From assembly GCA_002344885.1 (NCBI GenBank), contig DDUQ01000074.1, positions 1 to 13,300 on the forward strand: a stretch of DNA of 13,300 nt. Direction: 5' to 3'. This DNA comes from Comamonadaceae bacterium UBA2334 (lineage in GTDB: Bacteria; Pseudomonadota; Gammaproteobacteria; Burkholderiales; Burkholderiaceae_C). The position numbers and the translations under genes are program-made. The notes below the pieces were generated by a model. That model searched no databases and was not told where the DNA came from. It saw only the letters and a list, made by a program, of their open reading frames with translations. Shown here in pieces: positions 6,209-13,300 of this stretch. Every line of letters starts with the position of its first letter. The first letter of the stretch is position 1.

Positions 6209-8818
6209 TCAGCCCATCATGGGTGCCGCCGGTGAGAACTCAAAAACACCTGGGTTGCGCACCGGGTCGACCTTGACCTCGATGACCGACTTGGGCGGGT
6301 ACATCCCTTCCAGCAGCAGCTTGGACAACGGATTTTCAATTCGCTGCTGAATGGCCCGCTTCAAGGGCCGGGCACCGAACACCGGGTCAAAACCCACCTT
6401 GGCCAACTCGTCCAGGGCTGCGGGTGACACCTCCAGCCGCAACTCCATGCCATGCAAACGCGCCTGCAAACCTTTGAGCTGGATGCCTGCAATGCTGGCG
6501 ATGTGCGCAGCATCCAGCGCATGGAACACCACGGTTTCGTCGATCCGGTTCAGAAACTCTGGCCGGAAATGGTTCTTCAACTCGCCCCACACGGCATCCT
6601 TCAGGTCGTCGTACGGCATGCCGACCATGCTTTGGATGAGGTGGCTGCCGATGTTGCTGGTCATCACGATCACGGTGTTCTTGAAATCCACCGTGCGGCC
6701 CTGTCCATCGGTCAGGCGGCCATCGTCCAGCACCTGCAACAATACGTTGAAGACATCAGGGTGCGCTTTCTCCACCTCGTCCAGCAACACCACACTGTAG
6801 GGTTTGCGGCGCACTGCTTCGGTCAGGTAGCCACCTTCTTCATATCCTACATAGCCCGGAGGCGCACCAATCAAGCGTGCAACGCTATGCTTTTCCATGA
6901 ATTCGCTCATGTCAATGCGGATCAGGTGCTCCTCACTGTCAAACAGAAAACCCGCCAACGCCTTGCAGAGTTCGGTTTTGCCCACGCCTGTGGGGCCCAG
7001 GAACAGGAACGAGCCGGTCGGGCGGTTCGGGTCGCTCAGACCCGAGCGCGAGCGGCGGATGGCATCGGAGACGGCCGCAATGGCCTCGTTCTGGCCCACC
7101 ACACGCTCGTGCAGCTTGCCTTCCATCTGCAACAGCTTGTCTTTCTCGCCCTGCATCATCTTGGCCACGGGAATGCCGGTGGCACGGCTGACCACCTCGG
7201 CAATTTCTTCCGCACCCACCTGGGTACGCAGCAGCTGATTGCCTTTGCCACCACCGCTGCCGGCTTCTTTGGCCTGTGCCTCTTTGAGCTGTCGCTCCAG
7301 ATCGGGCAACTTGCCGTATTGCAGCTCGGCCACCTTGTTGAAATCGCCTTTGCGGGTGAGCTCTTCGATCTGGAAGCGCAGTTTGTCGATCGACTCTTTG
7401 ACCTGCGCTGAACCCTGGGCCTGGGCTTTCTCGCGCTTCCACACCTCGTCCAGATCAGCAATTTCGAGCTGCAGATCGGCAATCTCGGTTTCAATCAACT
7501 CCAGACGCTTCAGCGAAGCGTCGTCTTTCTCCCGTTTCACGGCCTCGCGCTCGATCTGCAACTGGATCAGCCGACGGTCCAACTTGTCCATCACCTCCGG
7601 CTTGGAATCGAGCTCGATCTTGATTTTGGAAGCGGCCTCGTCGATCAGGTCAATGGCTTTGTCCGGCAGGAAGCGGTCGGTGATGTAGCGGTGGCTCAGG
7701 TTGGCGGCCGCGACAATGGCCGGGTCGGTGATGTCCACGCCGTGGTGCACCTCGTAGCGCTCCTTCAGCCCGCGCAAAATGGCAATGGTGGCTTCCACCG
7801 TGGGCTCGCCCACCAGGATTTTCTGGAAACGGCGTTCCAGTGCGGCGTCTTTTTCGATGTATTTGCGGTATTCGTCCAGCGTGGTGGCACCCACGCAGTG
7901 CAATTCGCCCCGGGCCAGCGCGGGTTTGAGCATGTTGCCCGCGTCCATCGCACCCTCGGCCTTGCCCGCGCCCACCATGGTGTGCAGCTCGTCAATGAAC
8001 ACGATGACCTGGCCCTCTTCTTTGGCCAGTTCGTTCAGCACGTTTTTCAGACGCTCTTCAAACTCGCCGCGGAATTTTGCACCTGCCAGCAGCGCTGCCA
8101 TGTCCAGGCTCAGCACCCGTTTGCCGCGCAGGCTGTCGGGCACTTCACCCGACACGATGCGTTGGGCCAAACCTTCCACGATGGCCGTTTTGCCCACGCC
8201 CGGTTCACCGATCAACACCGGGTTGTTTTTGCTGCGCCGTTGCAGCACCTGAATGGCGCGGCGAATTTCATCGTCCCGGCCGATCACCGGGTCCAGCTTG
8301 CCCTGGCGGGCGCGCTCGGTCAGGTCCAGGCAAAACTTTTTCAAAGCCTCGCGCTGGCCCTCGGCCTCGGGACTGTTGACAGACTGGCCGCCCCTGACCG
8401 CTTCAATGGCAGCCTCCAGGCTCTTGCGGGTCAGGCCGTTTTCTTTGGCAATCCGACCAGCCTCACCCTTCGCGTCGCACACCGCCAGCAGAAACAGCTC
8501 GCTGGCAATGAAGGCATCGCCCCGCTTGGCCGCTTCTTTTTCAGTGGCCTGCAACAGTGCCAGCAAATCACGGCTTGGCTGCACTTGCTCTCCGCCCTGC
8601 ACTTGCGGCAAGCGCTTGATGCTGTCTTCAGCCGCTTTCATCAAGCCGGGCAGGTTGACCCCTGCACGCTGCAGCAATGTTTTGGGGCCGTCTTCCTGAT
8701 GCAGCATGGCCAGCAACACGTGCTGCGGCTCCATGTAGGGGTTGTCAGACACGTTGGCCAACGACTGGGCATCGGACAAGGCTTCATGGAATTTGGTGGT
8801 GAGTTTGTCGGCTCGCAT
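6209..8818 (-). CDS. clpB: ATP-dependent disaggregase ClpB (Hsp100)
   Basis: A full-length 869-residue ClpB, close to the usual 857-870. This cytoplasmic hexameric AAA+ machine works with DnaK to pull aggregated proteins apart after heat stress. Domains in order: N-terminal Clp_N repeats (1-145) starting MRADKLTTKF; first ATPase with Walker A GEPGVGKT (204-211) and Walker B VIVFIDELH (271-279); ClpB-specific middle coiled coil (about 400-525), which separates it from ClpA and ClpC; second ATPase with Walker A GPTGVGKT (608-615), Walker B VVLLDE (676-681) and arginine-bearing FRPEFLNRID (751-760); C-terminal domain to 869. The second pore loop, GYVGYEEGG (655-663), keeps its tyrosine. The first reads KFRGEFEE, with Phe249 where E. 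coli has Tyr, a conservative aromatic change. The start at 8818 is set by the family N-terminus and a strong ribosome binding site; the frame stays open to 9190, but that extension would contain the promoter and is not coding. Confidence 0.98.
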   Translation of the reverse strand: MRADKLTTKFHEALSDAQSLANVSDNPYMEPQHVLLAMLHQEDGPKTLLQRAGVNLPGLMKAAEDSIKRLPQVQGGEQVQPSRDLLALLQATEKEAAKRGDAFIASELFLLAVCDAKGEAGRIAKENGLTRKSLEAAIEAVRGGQSVNSPEAEGQREALKKFCLDLTERARQGKLDPVIGRDDEIRRAIQVLQRRSKNNPVLIGEPGVGKTAIVEGLAQRIVSGEVPDSLRGKRVLSLDMAALLAGAKFRGEFEERLKNVLNELAKEEGQVIVFIDELHTMVGAGKAEGAMDAGNMLKPALARGELHCVGATTLDEYRKYIEKDAALERRFQKILVGEPTVEATIAILRGLKERYEVHHGVDITDPAIVAAANLSHRYITDRFLPDKAIDLIDEAASKIKIELDSKPEVMDKLDRRLIQLQIEREAVKREKDDASLKRLELIETEIADLQLEIADLDEVWKREKAQAQGSAQVKESIDKLRFQIEELTRKGDFNKVAELQYGKLPDLERQLKEAQAKEAGSGGGKGNQLLRTQVGAEEIAEVVSRATGIPVAKMMQGEKDKLLQMEGKLHERVVGQNEAIAAVSDAIRRSRSGLSDPNRPTGSFLFLGPTGVGKTELCKALAGFLFDSEEHLIRIDMSEFMEKHSVARLIGAPPGYVGYEEGGYLTEAVRRKPYSVVLLDEVEKAHPDVFNVLLQVLDDGRLTDGQGRTVDFKNTVIVMTSNIGSHLIQSMVGMPYDDLKDAVWGELKNHFRPEFLNRIDETVVFHALDAAHIASIAGIQLKGLQARLHGMELRLEVSPAALDELAKVGFDPVFGARPLKRAIQQRIENPLSKLLLEGMYPPKSVIEVKVDPVRNPGVFEFSPAAPMMG

Positions 8819-8825
8819 GGAAAAA

Positions 8826-8832
8826 CTCCTCT
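8826..8832 (-). promoter_or_regulatory. Ribosome binding site of clpB
   Basis: In the mRNA sense AGAGGAG stands seven bases before the clpB ATG. It fixes the start at 8818. Confidence 0.85.
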
Positions 8833-8851
8833 GGGTATTGAACTGAAACAC

Positions 8852-8879
8852 ACTTAAGGCTGCCCACCACCGTTTCAAG
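8852..8879 (-). promoter_or_regulatory. Sigma-32 (RpoH) heat-shock promoter of clpB
   Basis: On the minus strand CTTGAAA (8879-8873) is an exact match to the sigma-32 -35 core. After 13 bases comes CCTTAAGT (8859-8852), a partial match to the -10 consensus CCCCATnT. Position and spacing fit a transcript with a 5' leader of roughly 25-30 bases before clpB, the known target of this sigma factor. The -10 is imperfect, so strength is uncertain. Confidence 0.7.
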
Positions 8880-8972
8880 CCCCTTTGGGCGCAGCATCTA
8901 AAAAGCAGATGGTTGAACTCCCGAGCGCCAACCTGATCTACCGAGCCCAATCGCTTCACGGTACCTGATCCC

Positions 8973-10073
8973 ATGAACCATACACAACTGCCTGATACAG
9001 AATGCCAGCGCCAAGCTTTCAGGCTGGTGGGCCGTTGGCCTGTCTGCCTGCTCCTGGCGGCGGCTGTCGGGTTGACCGCCTGTGCCAATCGGCAGACACC
9101 TGCAACCGATACAGCCTCGCCCAGAGCCAACTGGACCGAGCGGCAACAGGCCGCTTTGGCAGCTGCCCAGCTTTTGCCGGAGGGCGGCACTTACCAATCG
9201 CACTATTTTGATTGGCATGACCACAGCCGACAGCGCAACGTCCAGGCCAAGCTGTACCTGCCCCAACAGGCATCCGATGCCCAACCCGTCCCACTGGTCG
9301 TTTTTTCGCATGGCATCGGTGGCTCACGCGAGGGCTACACCTACCTGGGCAAGAACTGGGCCGCTCAGGGCATTGCGAGCCTGCACGTACAACACGCGGG
9401 CAGTGACAACAAACTCTGGTCGGGCAGTCCACTCGCCCTGTTGTCGCGCATGCAGGAGGCTGCGCAGGAGCGCGAAGCCGTCAACCGTGTGCACGACCTG
9501 CGGTTCGGGCTCGACCGTTTGCTGGCCGATGCAAGCCTGGCCACCCGGTTGGACAGCCAGCACATCGTGGCAGCAGGTCATTCATACGGTGCCAACACCG
9601 TGCTGCTGGCGGCGGGAGCCCAGGTCGAACGCGAAGCGGGCGTGGTTCAACTCCGGGATGACCGGATCAAGGCGGCCATCCTCATCAGCGCCCCACCCTT
9701 TCATGGAGAAGCATCACAGGAACGTGTGGTCGCCGCCATCAGCATGCCAACGCTGCACATCACCGCCACGGGGGACAACATCGCCATTCCCGGCTACACA
9801 TCCAACCATGAAGACAGGGTGCGTCTGTTTGAAAGCACAGGCAGCCTGCACAAAACCCTGGTGGTCTACCGCGAAGGCTCCCACAGCATGTTCACAGACC
9901 GGCTTCAAACCGGTGGCCCGGCCCTCAACTCCCTCGTCAAAGCCGCCACGGTGGACTTGACCGTGTCTTTTATTCAATCCGCCCGTGATGGGCGCGCGGT
10001 AGTACCCCGCGCCTGGCCCGAAAAGCACAGGGATTTGCTGGCGCAATTCGTGACGCATACAGCATCACCCTGA
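8973..10073 (+). CDS. Lipoprotein alpha/beta hydrolase (dienelactone-hydrolase-like)
   Basis: A 366-residue protein. After a polar start, residues 21-36 form a signal peptide ending in the lipobox LTAC (34-37), so Cys37 should be lipidated and the protein anchored in the envelope; Asn follows at +3 rather than an inner-membrane Asp at +2, favouring the outer membrane. The body is an alpha/beta-hydrolase: oxyanion region VVFSHGIGGSREGY (109-122), nucleophile elbow GHSYGA (202-207, Ser204), a candidate acid Asp268 in TATGDN, and the catalytic histidine probably in EGSHSMF (301-307, His304). This pattern resembles the predicted dienelactone hydrolase group COG4188, which also takes in lipase- and PAF-acetylhydrolase-like esterases; the ester cleaved is unknown. 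No good ribosome binding site is visible before the ATG, but the signal peptide supports it. It is divergent from clpB with 154 bases between starts, so its promoter shares that gap. Confidence 0.87.
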   Translation: MNHTQLPDTECQRQAFRLVGRWPVCLLLAAAVGLTACANRQTPATDTASPRANWTERQQAALAAAQLLPEGGTYQSHYFDWHDHSRQRNVQAKLYLPQQASDAQPVPLVVFSHGIGGSREGYTYLGKNWAAQGIASLHVQHAGSDNKLWSGSPLALLSRMQEAAQEREAVNRVHDLRFGLDRLLADASLATRLDSQHIVAAGHSYGANTVLLAAGAQVEREAGVVQLRDDRIKAAILISAPPFHGEASQERVVAAISMPTLHITATGDNIAIPGYTSNHEDRVRLFESTGSLHKTLVVYREGSHSMFTDRLQTGGPALNSLVKAATVDLTVSFIQSARDGRAVVPRAWPEKHRDLLAQFVTHTASP

Positions 10074-10204
10074 ACAGACCAGGACACTCAACAGCCCCTT
10101 GAGGCGGGTGGTCGATGAGCGGCACGCCACACGCCGAACCGTGGCTGCACCCTGGCTGATGCGCCTTGGCTGACGAACGGCCGATATGATGGTGACTGGC
10201 GTCA

Positions 10205-13114
<2,910 letters not shown>

Positions 13115-13213
13115 GCTGGCTCGACAACCCGGACGCAGGATGCGCGGTCCCGATCAAACCCGCATGCTTTTCAATTTCGCACTGGTTTTGTCGAGGTTCG
13201 ATAGCCCAACAAT

Positions 13214-13232
13214 TTGATAGCATTCATATCAA
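13214..13232. promoter_or_regulatory. Inverted repeat TTGATA-N7-TATCAA, possible operator
   Basis: TTGATA (13214-13219) and TATCAA (13227-13232) are perfect inverted halves with a 7-base spacer, in the most AT-rich part of the gap. The 19-base size fits a dimeric regulator's site. No regulator family is identified. Confidence 0.35.
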
Positions 13233-13254
13233 TTTATCCTATTTCCGGCAGTTA

Positions 13255-13290
13255 GCTCCCACAAAACCGCCGCAATGCTAGACTGGGAGC
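13255..13290. repeat. Inverted repeat with a 22-base spacer
   Basis: GCTCCCA (13255-13261) pairs exactly with TGGGAGC (13284-13290). The wide loop and lack of a T tract argue against a terminator. It might be part of a leader or regulatory site for a gene to the right, or chance. Confidence 0.25.
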
Positions 13291-13300
13291 CAGTTTCAAC

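Larger units (their letters stand above)
13115..13300. other. Intergenic stretch after the kinase, probably upstream of the next gene
   Basis: No open frame is supported here. The first 75 bases are GC-rich with only weak, bulged stems and no clear terminator for the kinase. From about 13190 the composition turns AT-rich, as promoter regions often do, and it holds the two inverted repeats listed separately. The next gene itself is outside the window. Confidence 0.5.

Noticed and set aside
7691..8857. Long open frame (388 codons) on the plus strand, antisense to clpB
   Set aside because: It mirrors the clpB codons, has a His/Gln-rich composition typical of a shadow frame, no ribosome binding site and no recognisable domain. 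The same holds for 6452-7411 and 4640-5389.
8819..9190. N-terminal extension of ClpB
   Set aside because: The family N-terminus MRADKLTTKF starts at 8818 behind a strong ribosome binding site; the extension covers the sigma-32 promoter and the divergent gene.
10166..10190. Possible promoter before the kinase (TATGAT at 10185-10190)
   Set aside because: The only nearby -35-like TTGGCT is 13 bases away, too short, and the -10 lies just 14 bases before the start codon.
13127..13160. Stem-like sequence after the kinase as a terminator
   Set aside because: Pairing is short and bulged, and no T tract follows.

Overview
The window looks like ordinary chromosome of a moderately GC-rich betaproteobacterium, probably Burkholderiales and perhaps Comamonadaceae. 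This rests on general protein style, the ClpB sequence and a recognisable sigma-32 promoter; no rRNA or other marker is present, so the genus is left open. It holds eight protein genes, one of them cut by the left edge. I see no tRNA, rRNA, insertion sequence, CRISPR array, prophage or integron.

Left part (1-3175): the 3' part of a secreted-looking, Thr-rich protein with a Pro-Ala repeat; a convergent major facilitator superfamily (MFS) transporter on the minus strand; and, divergent from it, an exported metal-dependent amidohydrolase. Middle part (3176-8972): a TPR plus SAM-methyltransferase fusion protein whose stop overlaps, tail to tail, the stop of an aldehyde dehydrogenase of the coniferyl-aldehyde type. 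Upstream of that dehydrogenase on the same strand is the disaggregase gene clpB, with a strong ribosome binding site, a good sigma-32 promoter match and a long imperfect hairpin just behind its stop. Right part (8973-13300): a lipoprotein alpha/beta hydrolase divergent from clpB, then a large membrane-bound hybrid histidine kinase with two HAMP-like segments and two receiver domains, then an AT-richer intergenic stretch with an inverted repeat that probably belongs to the next gene.

The genes do not form one obvious pathway. The only clear functional unit is the heat-shock gene clpB. The amidohydrolase, the aldehyde dehydrogenase and the hydrolase could each act on small organic substrates, but nothing here links them. 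I found no convincing evidence of a new multi-gene system. The points worth a second look are local: the clpB promoter and 3' hairpin, the exported amidohydrolase, the TPR-methyltransferase fusion, the architecture of the hybrid kinase with its altered first receiver, and the palindrome near the right edge.
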